64,000 nucleotides of DNA, taken from contig DGIK01000091.1 in assembly GCA_002393195.1 (NCBI GenBank), forward strand, positions 1 to 64,000, in the 5' to 3' direction. Every line of letters begins with the position of its first letter. Position 1 is the first letter of the stretch. The notes beneath the pieces are model-generated. The model made no database searches, was not told where the DNA came from, and was given only the letters and a program-made list of their open reading frames with translations. Positions 40,668-49,790 of the stretch are shown one piece after another. Made by a program: the position numbers and the translations under genes. Source of the stretch: Bacteroidales bacterium UBA3824 (GTDB lineage: Bacteria > Bacteroidota > Bacteroidia > Bacteroidales > UBA3824).

Positions 40668-41723
40668 TTAATATGCGATGCCTTCCTGTGTGGCTTCCAA
40701 CTTAGCCGGCACCATCTCTGCACTCGTGCCGCTTCGGGCGAGTTCGGTGAGGTTGTCGAGTTCGTTGAGTTGTTCACGTATCTCCTTGATTTGCTTGTTG
40801 TTGCGGATGTTGAGCATTTTGAGCGACTTCATTTCGCCGATGCCGTTGTCGATGTATGAGAGCTGGTTGGCGTCCATATTGACGGTTTCGAGCGACGACA
40901 TACTGTACAACGGGTTCATCGTCTTTATCTGATTGCCGTGTAGGTCGATGTGGCGGAGTTTTTTGAGATTGGCGATGCTTGCGGGTATTGTAGAGATGCC
41001 GCATTGTGCCATTGTAAGGATTTCGAGTTCGTAGAGCGAGGTTATTGTTTCGTCTATTGAGCCGAGCGGGTTGTTGTCGAGTTTTAGGATGAGCATCTTG
41101 TTGAGATTGCGCATCTCTTTGGGTATCGTCGATAATTTGTTGTCGGACAGCATCATTATCTGGATGTTTTTGAGCGACCCTATTTCTTTGGGCACTTCCT
41201 TGAGCTGGTTGACAGAGAGGTCGAGCTCCGTGAGGGCGGTGAGACCTTTGATAGACTGCGGCAACGATGTAATCTGGTTGGCGGCAAGATTGAGTGTTCT
41301 GAGTTCTGATAGAGTGGTGAGTGTTTCAGGTACGAGCCTTATCTTGTTGCCGCCGAGAGATAGCACTTTGAGCTTGCCGAGGTTTTTGATGTTGTCGGGT
41401 ATGGCAACAATTTGGTTGTTGTCCATATAGAGGTATTGGAGCGCAGGCAGGGCGAGCAGCTGCGCCGGGATTGTGGTGAGCTGGTTGCCTTGGAGATATA
41501 TCAACTGCAATTCTTTGAGCTGCGATACTTCCGTGGGTATTGTGGTGAGTCCTTGTCCGCTGAGGTCAAGCACCTTGGCGTCGCTTTGGTTGGCGATAGC
41601 GTCCTCTACCGTGGTGTATGTTTTTTGTTGACGTAGTTGGTTTTCGGTCAGCAGTGCCGATTGTGCCAGCGATGTGCCGGTCAAGAGCGTCATAATTGCA
41701 ACTATTAAAAATTTTGTCTTCAT
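40668..41723 (-). CDS. Secreted leucine-rich-repeat protein
   Basis: A 351-residue exported protein: signal peptide (residues 1-20, ending SLAQ), short cap, then about ten 23-residue LRR units with consensus L-x-x-L-x-L-x-x-N-x-L-x-x-IP (for example LQLIYLQGNQLTTIPAQL and LKVLSLGGNKIRLVPETL). The C-terminus is a short charged helix and an ALA-rich tail. LRR solenoids bind proteins. Partner unknown. It is upstream of the CheR operon in the same direction, separated by AT-rich repeat words and that operon's own promoter. Confidence 0.85.
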   Translation of the reverse strand: MKTKFLIVAIMTLLTGTSLAQSALLTENQLRQQKTYTTVEDAIANQSDAKVLDLSGQGLTTIPTEVSQLKELQLIYLQGNQLTTIPAQLLALPALQYLYMDNNQIVAIPDNIKNLGKLKVLSLGGNKIRLVPETLTTLSELRTLNLAANQITSLPQSIKGLTALTELDLSVNQLKEVPKEIGSLKNIQIMMLSDNKLSTIPKEMRNLNKMLILKLDNNPLGSIDETITSLYELEILTMAQCGISTIPASIANLKKLRHIDLHGNQIKTMNPLYSMSSLETVNMDANQLSYIDNGIGEMKSLKMLNIRNNKQIKEIREQLNELDNLTELARSGTSAEMVPAKLEATQEGIAY

Positions 41724-41790
41724 TTTCTTTTGGTTTTTGAGTTTGTAAGATGTTTACTCATTATTAATTGCAAATATGATGCCTATTTGT

Positions 41791-42222
41791 TTATCTGACG
41801 CTTAGCCATTTGACCACACCACCCACCACCATTCCAGTAACGCATCCCCAGATTGCTTGTCTGGTGTGCTTTCGGTTGCCGTCGGTGGCGATGTAGATGA
41901 TTGCTGCGGTTACGGGACCCGCCCCCGCGCCATACAGCGTGTAGGTGCCTACTGCTGATATTGAGAATATAAATAGGAATGTAGGCATTCGTCCCGGTAC
42001 ACAGGTTTTTTCAAATTTAACAGGCTTGAGCAATCGACTGTAATCCAATGAATGAGATGATTCGAATTCAAGTTTTGCTCCATAGTCGAGGTGCAGGTCG
42101 TCGAGGTTGATTATCTTGAATGCGAATGGCGGCGGCGTGTGTGTAGGCGATGCCTCTGCGCATGTATTTGCGGCGATGAGCATCACGGCTATTGCAATTA
42201 GCAGAGCTAAGATTTTTTTCAT
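41791..42222 (-). CDS. Exported small membrane protein, unknown function
   Basis: A 143-residue protein with a signal peptide (MKKILALLIAIAVMLIAANTCAEA) and a glycine-rich hydrophobic region near the C-terminus (GTYTLYGAGAGPVTAAIIYIATDG and CVTGMVVGGVVKWL). The family is not recognised. It overlaps the upstream gene by 4 bases (ATGA), so the two form a coupled pair and likely act together. Confidence 0.6.
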   Translation of the reverse strand: MKKILALLIAIAVMLIAANTCAEASPTHTPPPFAFKIINLDDLHLDYGAKLEFESSHSLDYSRLLKPVKFEKTCVPGRMPTFLFIFSISAVGTYTLYGAGAGPVTAAIIYIATDGNRKHTRQAIWGCVTGMVVGGVVKWLSVR

Positions 42223-42725
42223 TTTTTTAGCACTTTGTCGAGTGATTTGATGAGCGTTTCAATGTCTTTTTTGGTGATGGACGAGATGTTGATATTCTCT
42301 ATGTCAAAATCTTTTTTCTGTTTTGTTTCTGGGTCGATGGCTCGTACTTTTACAGAGAGCAACTTTTTGAAGCCAAACAGCTCTTTGTCTATCTTGTAGG
42401 ACACAAGGCTTGACTTCGGGAATGGAAACTCGTTGTACTTGCGGAAGAATGGGTAGTCGGACACGTTGCGGATGTGGATGTTTTTGCCCTCGTCAGAATA
42501 GTAGAAGTACGATGGGCCTACGAGCAGTATCAATATGTGCGCGAGCAGAAGTGCGCCCGATACGGCAAGGCATATATTGTAGTGCGGCGTGCGCTCCCAA
42601 TGTGCGTAGAGCATTATTGCGATTGGGATTACGAGTGTGATTACGTATGTGAGCAGCCACTTTACGGATGTGATTCCGTTGTCGATTGTGTGCGTTTCGT
42701 TGGATGTTGGGATTGTTGTTGCCAT
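42219..42725 (-). CDS. Two-helix membrane protein with C-terminal soluble domain, unknown function
   Basis: A 168-residue protein with two membrane helices at about residues 22-40 and 52-70, and a soluble part resembling a PH-like bacterial domain (YFYYSDEGKNIHIRNVSDYPFF, FPKSSLVSYKID, EKLFGFKK-like). The comparison with PH-like domains is only by pattern. It is directly downstream of aroB (19 bases) and coupled to the next gene. Confidence 0.6.
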   Translation of the reverse strand: MATTIPTSNETHTIDNGITSVKWLLTYVITLVIPIAIMLYAHWERTPHYNICLAVSGALLLAHILILLVGPSYFYYSDEGKNIHIRNVSDYPFFRKYNEFPFPKSSLVSYKIDKELFGFKKLLSVKVRAIDPETKQKKDFDIENINISSITKKDIETLIKSLDKVLKK

Positions 42726-42744
42726 TGTTTGTATTGTATGTTTA

Positions 42745-43803
42745 TTAGAGGTTCATTTGTTGATAGAACGACAACGCCTGATAGATGTCGTCGGTGGTGC
42801 AGTGCTGGTCGTAATGGTACTGCCCAAAGTCGCTCATCAGCGAGAAACTAATCTCGCCGCCGGTGTTTTTCTTGTCGTGGGTCATCAGGGCAACGAGCGA
42901 TTCGTATTGGTCGTAGCCAAATTTGTACGGCGTAAACAATTCGCTGAGATACTGCACGATATTCATCATCTTTTGAATCGGAAATTTAAGCAGTTTGTTG
43001 CTCAGGAACATTTCGCATACCAAACCCACAGCCACTGCCTCGCCGTGGAGCAATGGTTCTTTGCCGGTAGTGAATGAGTATGATTCTACGGCGTGTCCGA
43101 TGGTGTGTCCGAGGTTGAGCATCTTGCGGACGCCTTTTTCCGTGGGGTCGGCGCCTGCAAATTCGTTCTTGATCATCACCGATTTTTCTACTAATGCGCT
43201 TAGCACCTGCCAGTTGGGTTTCTCTGGGTTGAATTTTGAGAGCTCTTGGAAATATTCTTCGCCGCTGAGGATGGCGTGTTTGGCTATCTCCGCCATACCA
43301 GATATCAATTGCCTTTTAGGTAATGTTTTTAGGAACTCTGTGCAGATAATCACCTTGTCGGGATTGCGGAAAAGTCCGATTTCGTTTTTCAAGCCGTTGA
43401 AATCTACCGCCAATTTGCCGCCGCACGATGCGTCCACCTGCGCGAGGAGTGTTGTCGGCACGTTGATAAACTTGATGCCGCGTTTGAAGAGCGATGCCGC
43501 GAGCCCGCCCATGTCGCCGATTACTCCGCCGCCAAGGTTTACAAACAGCGACTTCCTGTCGCCGCCGCCGTCGCACATCTGCGTCCAAATCTCTTGGAGA
43601 GTGGAGATGTTTTTGTGTTCCTCGCCGCTCTTAATCCTTACGATGATGGCACTGCGCTCCATCAGGCTCGGAAGCATTGGGAGGCAGCAAGGCTCTGTGT
43701 TGTCGTCCGCAAGCACGAAGACTTTGCCCTCGTGTGCGTCGAGTATTTCTTTTAATTGGCGGTCGGCGTCGTTGGTGCAGACCACATTTGCGGGTAGGTT
43801 CAT
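42745..43803 (-). CDS. aroB: 3-Dehydroquinate synthase
   Basis: A 352-residue enzyme of the shikimate pathway, using NAD and a divalent metal. It has GGGVIGDMGGLAASLFKRGIKFINVPTTLLAQVDAS (NAD and metal region), GLKNEIGLFRNP and the metal-ligand histidines in LGHTIGHAVES and LLHGEAVAVGL. The start at 43803 (MNLPANVV) matches the family; a longer frame upstream covers the promoter TATCTTTG on the minus strand (plus 43839-43846) and is rejected. Confidence 0.95.
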   Translation of the reverse strand: MNLPANVVCTNDADRQLKEILDAHEGKVFVLADDNTEPCCLPMLPSLMERSAIIVRIKSGEEHKNISTLQEIWTQMCDGGGDRKSLFVNLGGGVIGDMGGLAASLFKRGIKFINVPTTLLAQVDASCGGKLAVDFNGLKNEIGLFRNPDKVIICTEFLKTLPKRQLISGMAEIAKHAILSGEEYFQELSKFNPEKPNWQVLSALVEKSVMIKNEFAGADPTEKGVRKMLNLGHTIGHAVESYSFTTGKEPLLHGEAVAVGLVCEMFLSNKLLKFPIQKMMNIVQYLSELFTPYKFGYDQYESLVALMTHDKKNTGGEISFSLMSDFGQYHYDQHCTTDDIYQALSFYQQMNL

Positions 43804-43944
43804 ATTCCGTGGAAATTTTATATGCTTTTTTGCGTCGCCAAAGATAGTAATTTTTTGTAGAGTGTGGAAAAATTTTTTTTGTCTTGTTAAAAAAAATGTG
43901 TGGGCGAACGCGGCTATATTCATATAAATCCAAAAATTAATTTG

Positions 43945-43952
43945 TATCTTTG
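43945..43952 (+). promoter_or_regulatory. Bacteroidota -7 box before TPR-SpoIIE gene
   Basis: TATCTTTG, extended by CGCG, 28 bases before the start at 43980. No clear -33 element. Confidence 0.5.
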
Positions 43953-43979
43953 CGCGTTAATATAATAAAGTGTGCATTG

Positions 43980-46145
43980 ATGAAAACCATCGTCCTCATA
44001 TTATCCTTGATTGTGGCTGTGTCGTCCTCTGCGATGGCGCAGGAGATGGACGATGCTGCCCTTGACAGTCTTGCGGCGGTTTATTATACCCTCGATGACA
44101 ACGACACCACCAAACTCCGCATCTGCGATGATATAGCCCAGGGGCATTATAATGTGGATTCTACTATCGCCTGGGCGGAGCGGCAGATTAGGCTTGCAAA
44201 AATTCAGGAAAACGCATTGAAGGAGGCTAAGGCTCTGGGGTATTTGAGTTGGGCGTATTATTTCCAGTGTAAGTTTTTGGAGGCTAATAATTGTAACTTC
44301 CGTGCCATACTTATTGCGGATTCCATTGAAAATGACGATATTAAGGCTGAAAATTACAGGTCGCTTGGTGAAAATTATAGTTTTATCAATGATTTCCAGC
44401 AATCGCACCAGTATTTTTCCATTGCTATGGATTTGTATGAAAAAATACAGGATTCTGTTATGATTGCGGCGTGTGCGAGGGCGATGGCAAGAGATTTCTA
44501 TAATCAAAAGATGTTCAATCAGGCGGAAGAGTATTACCGCAAGGCAATTGTTATAGATTCTTTGGCTGGCGACGCTGATTATCTTTTGGACGACCATTTG
44601 GGGCTTGCAGAGATGTTTATGACGCAATATCTTCAAAACGGTAGTTCTCCGAATTTTAACCTTCTCAAAAAAGCTAGGTTGGAAATAGCGTTGGGCGATT
44701 CTGCCAAATCGGATTACATTTATTATTTGAATGCTACGAAGGAAGCCTGGGCGAGCCTCTTGGCTTTGGAGGCTTTTGGTTATGGTTATGAGGGTGAACG
44801 TCTCCAACAGGTGCTCGACTCAATTCGCCAATTTTATGAGGAAGGCTATGCCATTGTGGATAAATTGAATTCTCGCGATAGATACAATTTTGATGTATGC
44901 AAGGCTAATTATCTTACACTCAGTCGTCAATATTCCGAGGCAAAGCACGTGCTTGATTCTTTGCTCGCTTCATTGGACAAGGATGTGATTGATCTTGCGT
45001 ATGTGAGGAAACTGTACACTGCTTGTGATAATTATTATAAGTCTGTTGGCGACTACAAAAACGCATATTGCTATAAGTCAAAGTTTTATGAGTTTATCAA
45101 CAACCAATCCTCCATCAACTATGCTGTAAAGGCGGCTCAGGAGATTGCGCAGTCGCGTTTTGACGAGCAAATGAACGAGCACGCGGAGAAGGAGGCGCAG
45201 CGCAAGAGGCGGGTGAAGTATGGTTCGATTGCGGTGTCGTTGATATTGTTGTTTGCGTTGTATGAGATTTTTATGACGCGGCGACACAATCGCATTTTGA
45301 ACAATAAGAACGAATTGTTGGAAACCCAAAAATCTGAAATCAACTTCCAAAATGCGCAGATAATGGATTCCATCAGTTACGCAAGCCTCATACAACGTGC
45401 TCTGATGCCCGACGATGCGCAGATGAAAAAGATTTTTAGCGATTTTTATGTTATTTACCGACCGTTGAACATTGTCGCGGGCGATTTTTATTGGATGGCG
45501 TCTGTCGATAAATATAAGATTGTAGTTGGGGCAGACAGCACTGGACACGGTGTGCCGGGAGCGTTTGTGAGCGTTTTGGGCATCAATCTACTCAACGACC
45601 TTGCGCCGCTTGTGATGTCCAATGGTGGTTCGCCCGCCCAAATCCTCAATGAAATGCGCCGCCGTCTGATGTCGGCGTTAGGACAAGACCGCGCTAAGTT
45701 TGAGCACGGCGAAAAGATTAATATGGACGGCATCGACCTTGCCCTTGCAATCATTGATACAGAGACCAACACCTTGAAATATGCGGGCGCGTACCGTCCG
45801 TTGTGGGTTTTTGACGGCAACGGCATCACGGCGTTGAAACCTGACAAAATGCCAATCGGTGTTTATGTAGGCGACCAGCACGATTTTTCGGAACAGACGT
45901 TGCAGGTAAAGCCGGGCGACTGCCTGTATATGTTTTCGGACGGCATTACAGACCAATTTGGCTATCTCGACGACACAAAGACCTCGTACAAGCATTATTC
46001 GGTGAAACGCCTTCTGGAAACTGTTGGCGAAATCGCCGACAAGCCTTTCGCCGAGCAACACCAAATCCTCGAATCCACCATCGATGCCTGGCAAAACGGC
46101 TACCAACAGTTGGACGACATTCTCTTTCTCGCCGTAAAAATCTGA
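43980..46145 (+). CDS. TPR sensor / SpoIIE (PP2C) serine phosphatase
   Basis: A 721-residue protein. It has a signal peptide (residues 1-20), periplasmic TPR repeats to about residue 400 (AKALGYLSWAYYFQCKFLEA, AEEYYRKAIVIDSLA), one membrane helix (KYGSIAVSLILLFALYEIFM, about 417-436), a coiled coil and a C-terminal SpoIIE phosphatase domain (YRPLNIVAGDFYWMASV, VGADSTGHGVPGAFVSVLG, LYMFSDGITDQFG) with the metal-binding aspartates. It would dephosphorylate an anti-sigma-factor antagonist or similar target in response to an outer signal. It is monocistronic: its own promoter in front, a strong terminator behind. Confidence 0.92.
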   Translation: MKTIVLILSLIVAVSSSAMAQEMDDAALDSLAAVYYTLDDNDTTKLRICDDIAQGHYNVDSTIAWAERQIRLAKIQENALKEAKALGYLSWAYYFQCKFLEANNCNFRAILIADSIENDDIKAENYRSLGENYSFINDFQQSHQYFSIAMDLYEKIQDSVMIAACARAMARDFYNQKMFNQAEEYYRKAIVIDSLAGDADYLLDDHLGLAEMFMTQYLQNGSSPNFNLLKKARLEIALGDSAKSDYIYYLNATKEAWASLLALEAFGYGYEGERLQQVLDSIRQFYEEGYAIVDKLNSRDRYNFDVCKANYLTLSRQYSEAKHVLDSLLASLDKDVIDLAYVRKLYTACDNYYKSVGDYKNAYCYKSKFYEFINNQSSINYAVKAAQEIAQSRFDEQMNEHAEKEAQRKRRVKYGSIAVSLILLFALYEIFMTRRHNRILNNKNELLETQKSEINFQNAQIMDSISYASLIQRALMPDDAQMKKIFSDFYVIYRPLNIVAGDFYWMASVDKYKIVVGADSTGHGVPGAFVSVLGINLLNDLAPLVMSNGGSPAQILNEMRRRLMSALGQDRAKFEHGEKINMDGIDLALAIIDTETNTLKYAGAYRPLWVFDGNGITALKPDKMPIGVYVGDQHDFSEQTLQVKPGDCLYMFSDGITDQFGYLDDTKTSYKHYSVKRLLETVGEIADKPFAEQHQILESTIDAWQNGYQQLDDILFLAVKI

Positions 46146-46154
46146 CCACAAAAA

Positions 46155-46190
46155 AAACAGGATTGCACCAAAAATGCAGTCCTGTTTTTG
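46155..46190. terminator. Bidirectional terminator between SpoIIE and yebC genes
   Basis: AAACAGGATTGCA pairs with TGCAGTCCTGTTT around CCAAAAA, with an A-run on the left and a T-run on the right. Confidence 0.9.
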
Positions 46191-46220
46191 TTTTATCGTG
46201 TATAGATAATTGTCTGTGGA

Positions 46221-46985
46221 TTACTCCATTGCGGCTTCCATTTCGTCGGTAACTTCGAGGTTGTGGTAAACAGCCTGTACGTCGTCGTCTTCCTCGAAAG
46301 CGTCAATCATCTTCAATACCTGAACACCGTCAGCGGTCGGGAGTTCCTTCATATTGTTGGGGATGCGTTGGAGCGATGCGTTGGTTACGGTGATTTTTGC
46401 CTCGTCCAATGCCTTCTGGAACGGTGCGAAGCCTTCCATCGAGGTGTATGCAACGAGAGATTTTGTGCCTTCCTCCTCGTCCTCTACAACGTCGTCGAAG
46501 TCGTCTGCGCCCATTTCGATGAGTTCCATTTGGAGTTCGTCAACGTCCTTGCCGTCGGGTACGGGGATTGTGAAAACGCCTTTCCTGTCAAAAAGGAACG
46601 ACAGCGAGCCGTTGGTGCCGAGCGAGCCGTTGCGCTTGTTGAAGATAGAGCGGATGGAAGCCACGGTGCGGTTGTTGTTGTCGGTGAGGCACTCGATGAA
46701 CACTGCCACGCCGCCGGGAGCGTAACCTTCAAAGGTGATTTCCTGATAGTTGACTCCGTCGCCAGCCGACTTGGAGATAGCGCGCTCGATGTTGTCCTTA
46801 GGCATCGAAACACCCTTGGCGTTCTGGATTGCGGTGCGCAGACGTGCGTTACCGTCGGGATCGGGGCCGCCTTCTTTTACTGCAACTGCGATTTCCTTGG
46901 CGATACGCGAGAACGTAGCCGAGCGTTTAGCGTCCAATGCGCCCTTTTTCCTCTTAATGGTTGACCATTTATTATGTCCTGACAT
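46221..46985 (-). CDS. yebC: YebC/PmpR-family regulator
   Basis: A 254-residue protein beginning MSGHNKWSTIKRKKGALDAKR, with GVSMPKDNIERAI and the acidic segment ADDFDDVVEDEEEGTK. The family acts in transcription control and, as recently reported for YebC proteins, in relieving ribosome pausing. Length and domains are normal, though the C-terminal end is a little extended (acidic). A -7 box TAATTTTG lies on the minus strand (plus 47036-47043). Confidence 0.95.
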   Translation of the reverse strand: MSGHNKWSTIKRKKGALDAKRSATFSRIAKEIAVAVKEGGPDPDGNARLRTAIQNAKGVSMPKDNIERAISKSAGDGVNYQEITFEGYAPGGVAVFIECLTDNNNRTVASIRSIFNKRNGSLGTNGSLSFLFDRKGVFTIPVPDGKDVDELQMELIEMGADDFDDVVEDEEEGTKSLVAYTSMEGFAPFQKALDEAKITVTNASLQRIPNNMKELPTADGVQVLKMIDAFEEDDDVQAVYHNLEVTDEMEAAME

Positions 46986-47107
46986 TTTCTTGTTAGTGTT
47001 TTATGTTTTCGTAAAACGGTTTTTGTATTTCCGCGCAAAATTAAGAAAAAATCTCTGATGTCAGAAAAATTTTTTGCAGTATTTTTTTGAGATTGTGCCG
47101 ATTGCAT

Positions 47108-47138
47108 AAAAAAAGCCCCGGAACTTAATCCGAGGCTT
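47108..47138 (-). terminator. Intrinsic terminator after the 62-codon gene
   Basis: On the minus strand, AAGCCTCGGA pairs with TCCGGGGCTT (one mismatch) and is followed by a run of T. It lies 29 bases after the stop of the small gene at 47167. Confidence 0.8.
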
Positions 47139-47166
47139 CTTCGGGAGCGGTTGCCCGCCGCGTCTG

Positions 47167-47355
47167 TTATGACTCCGGCGTAGGCCTGTAAGTGTTTTCT
47201 ACCACAATGTAACTTGTGCTCTCGTAATGCTGTTCGTCAATCACGTTGACTGTTGCATTGTTGACCAACGTTTTCGCCCAGAGGAAGAGTTTGCTGTGCC
47301 TGTCGGCGATGCCCGTGTTGTTGGAGAAGGGCAATTTCAATTTGATTGTTCTCAT
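47167..47355 (-). CDS. Small 62-residue protein, unknown function
   Basis: A short basic-then-acidic protein (MRTIKLKLPFSNNTGIADRH ... VVENTYRPTPES). No family is recognised. It is likely real, because a perfect-spacing promoter lies upstream (TAAATTTG with TTTG 20 bases before, plus 47432-47463) and an intrinsic terminator lies directly behind. The leader of about 70 bases is long for so small a gene. No membrane segment or cysteine is present. Confidence 0.6.
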   Translation of the reverse strand: MRTIKLKLPFSNNTGIADRHSKLFLWAKTLVNNATVNVIDEQHYESTSYIVVENTYRPTPES

Positions 47356-47431
47356 TTTCTCAAAAATTTAAATTGTTGTTTTTAATGTTAGTTGTTTGTT
47401 GTGTAATCATTATTTGTTTTTGATTACGTTG

Positions 47432-47463
47432 CAAATTTATAATGATGTTTTATAACTTGCAAA
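47432..47463 (-). promoter_or_regulatory. Bacteroidota-type promoter for the 62-codon gene
   Basis: Minus-strand TAAATTTG (plus 47432-47439) and TTTG (plus 47460-47463), exactly 20 bases apart. Confidence 0.75.
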
Positions 47464-47714
47464 TTTTTCTATAATTATTTTTCAAATAAAATGCTATTTT
47501 TATATATTTTGTTTTATTTTTTTATTATTTTTATCTTTGATTGTTGATTACAGATAGTTGTAGGGCAGATAATAATAAAAAATGCCATTTTGTTAAATGA
47601 TGTTAACAAAATGGCAAGTTGAATTTTATTTTATATAAAAATGATGGTTTTTGGCTCTGTCGGGAGATTTTTATTAACGGTATGAGAATGGTGTCGGTTG
47701 TAATTCGTTGATTG
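47464..47714. other. AT-rich gene-free stretch with a perfect palindrome
   Basis: About 250 bases without a gene. The left half is almost pure A/T (runs such as TTTTATTTTTTTATTATTTTTATC). At 47584-47615 there is a perfect inverted repeat GCCATTTTGTTAA-ATGATG-TTAACAAAATGGC, which could be a terminator for the lipoprotein gene on the minus strand or an operator. No open frame of interest is seen. Confidence 0.6.
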
Positions 47715-48209
47715 TTACCTCGTTATTGTGAAAACTCCGCAGTTGCCAGTTTGCTCGACTTTTTCGCCGTTGAGCAGCCATTGGTCCTCGGTGTCGAGTA
47801 TGTCGTTGATTTTGCGGGTGAAATGGATGACGTCCTGTGAGCCGTCCTTCCAAGTCAGGATGAAATCTGTGTCATACTCTTTGTCGCCATCTAATGTGCC
47901 GAAATACGCGATGTGGCTTTGTTTGACCCTGTTTGTGCCGAGGATTAGTTCGGGATTTTCTTCCGTCCCCTTGGTTTCCATACGGTATGTCTTGCCGTTG
48001 TAGGTGAGCATAAAGTCGTTGCCTACATAGTACGTCGCGTCGTAATTGAGGAGATCTTTGGCATCCTTGTCTTGTATATATATGTACAATTCAATAGGAT
48101 ACCATTCTACAGCCACCAATGCGTCGGGTGTGTCTGACTTGTTGCAGGACGGCACCGACAATGATAGTATGACGGACAATGCCGCCAATAGTAATGTTGT
48201 TTTTTTCAT
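47715..48209 (-). CDS. Small lipoprotein, unknown function
   Basis: A 164-residue lipoprotein with a signal peptide and lipobox (SVPSC, Cys22), followed by NKSDTPDA. The body contains beta-rich segments (DATYYVGNDFMLTYNGKTYRM, DFILTWKDGSQDVIHFTRKI) but no known domain. The start at 48209 is the first ATG next to the minus-strand -7 box TATCTTTG (plus 48235-48242). It is monocistronic. Confidence 0.7.
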   Translation of the reverse strand: MKKTTLLLAALSVILSLSVPSCNKSDTPDALVAVEWYPIELYIYIQDKDAKDLLNYDATYYVGNDFMLTYNGKTYRMETKGTEENPELILGTNRVKQSHIAYFGTLDGDKEYDTDFILTWKDGSQDVIHFTRKINDILDTEDQWLLNGEKVEQTGNCGVFTITR

Positions 48210-48252
48210 TATTTGTGTGTTTTTTTGTATCGCGCAAAGATACAAAACTTTT

Positions 48253-49608
48253 TTACACTGTCATTTCTGTTTTCACTTTTTCCGCAAAGTCGCCGAGCGA
48301 CGGGTCGCGTGCGCCCATCAGCAAAATCATATCGCCGGATTGCGCGTTGGATTTGAGGTAGGGGATAATGTCTTCACGTTCAGGGATATACAATGCCTTT
48401 TTGCCGTTTGCGCTGATTCCGTCGGCAAACTCCTGCGCCGAAATCGACTTGTCGGCAGTGCCGCCGGCGTAATAAATTTGTGAAAATATCATCACTTCCT
48501 GTGGGCGGAGTAGGGTGGAGAGTTTTTGGATGAGTTCGTCTTTCATAAGCCTCGACGGCGCAAATCCGTGCGGCTGAAACCATGCTATCACCCTTTGCGC
48601 AACCGCCTGACACGCTGTCAACGACGCCGAAATTTTGGCAGGGTTGTGCGCAAAGTCGTCCATTATCGTGATTCCATTGTGGCTGCCGATGATTCTATTC
48701 CGCCTGTAAATGCCTGAATAATTGGCTAATGCAAGTGCAGAGTCGTTGTCGTTGATGCCCAAAAGTCGCGCCACGGAGATTGCCGCCAATGCGTTTTCCA
48801 TATTGTGGCGACCGATGGAATTGATTTTGAATTGTGTGCCGTTGCTCTCAAAAGTAATACCTTCTTTGTTTTGTGTGAAGTTTTCAGCGAAATTAGTACA
48901 TTTGACTTTGCAACTAAAATCGTTTCCTTCGCCGCGAGAGAATTTTGCGCTGCGAGGGTTGTCGAGGTTTACGATTAAGGTCTTTTGAGTGTGGTCGGCG
49001 AATGTTTGGAACAGCGGCATCAATTCCTCAATCGGCTTGTGATCGCGGTCGATATTGAGGATGAGGCCTATTTCGGGGCGGTATTTTACGATTGTGCCGT
49101 CCGATTCGTCGGTTTCTATTACCAAAATGTCGCTCGTGCCAACAGCCGCGTTGCCGATTTTGCCTTGCTCTTGCAGGCTTACGAGACCCGCGCCGGTGAT
49201 GAGGCTCGGCGAAAGTCCGCATTGTTGCAAAATGCTGTAAATCATTGCCGTAGTGGTCGATTTGCCCGACGTGCCAGACACGGCGATTGTGCGGTTTTGT
49301 GCGCAAATTTCCGCCAAAAGGTCGGAGCGGTGTATGGTCTTGATGCCGTGTGTTCGCGCAAAGGCGTATTCAGGCACGGTGTCTTCAATCGCCGTGCTAA
49401 CTACCACAAAATCAGTGTCCAAGTCGATTGTAGCCTCGCCCTGCGTGTAACAACGTATGCCCTCGGCTTCCAATTGTTGACGGCTGAGGTTGCCTTCGGG
49501 CTTCAGGAAAATTCTGTCGCTGCCCGCTACCGTATGTCCCTTGCCGACGAGGTACTGCGCAATAGCACTCATCCCCGCCCCGGCTATGCCTATGAAGAAG
49601 TATTTCAT
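48253..49608 (-). CDS. MurC/Mpl-like Mur ligase
   Basis: A 451-residue ATP-dependent ligase joining UDP-MurNAc to alanine (MurC) or to a recycled peptide (Mpl). It has the N-terminal UDP-sugar fold (FFIGIAGAGMSAIAQYLVGKGH), the P-loop IAVSGTSGKSTTTAMIYS, RHNMENALAAI and DDFAHNPAKISASL. The P-loop reads GTSGKST where most MurC/Mpl have GTHGKTT. It is outside the dcw cluster, which favours a recycling ligase or a second MurC-like enzyme. Start at 49608 (MKYFFIG). Confidence 0.85.
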   Translation of the reverse strand: MKYFFIGIAGAGMSAIAQYLVGKGHTVAGSDRIFLKPEGNLSRQQLEAEGIRCYTQGEATIDLDTDFVVVSTAIEDTVPEYAFARTHGIKTIHRSDLLAEICAQNRTIAVSGTSGKSTTTAMIYSILQQCGLSPSLITGAGLVSLQEQGKIGNAAVGTSDILVIETDESDGTIVKYRPEIGLILNIDRDHKPIEELMPLFQTFADHTQKTLIVNLDNPRSAKFSRGEGNDFSCKVKCTNFAENFTQNKEGITFESNGTQFKINSIGRHNMENALAAISVARLLGINDNDSALALANYSGIYRRNRIIGSHNGITIMDDFAHNPAKISASLTACQAVAQRVIAWFQPHGFAPSRLMKDELIQKLSTLLRPQEVMIFSQIYYAGGTADKSISAQEFADGISANGKKALYIPEREDIIPYLKSNAQSGDMILLMGARDPSLGDFAEKVKTEMTV

Positions 49609-49790
49609 ATAGTCAATTTTAATCATTAACGATAATTCCCATAAATTTTTACGAAATTAGCGAAAATTTTTGTTTCCGTGGCAAAGATTGGGGGAGAATG
49701 ATTGTTAATAAATGTTATAAATAGGGAAAGTGGTATTTTGGCGTAGTCTAATTGAACTTGCCGTTGAAGTTGCGTTTTTCTACATCTTCC
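49609..49790. other. Gene-free stretch left of the defence island
   Basis: No complete gene. On the minus strand, the last codons of a frame (EDVEKRNFNGKFN, stop at about 49749-49751) run up against the first leader repeat. This could be a truncated gene tail cut off by the island, but it is too short to identify. Confidence 0.35.

Noticed and set aside
43804..43923. N-terminal extension of AroB by 40 residues.
   Set aside because: It is not found in the family and covers the aroB promoter box on the minus strand.
49749..49790. A short minus-strand tail (EDVEKRNFNGKFN) as the end of a real gene.
   Set aside because: Only 13 codons before the repeat; too short to name and could be chance. 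Mentioned only in the gene-free stretch entry.
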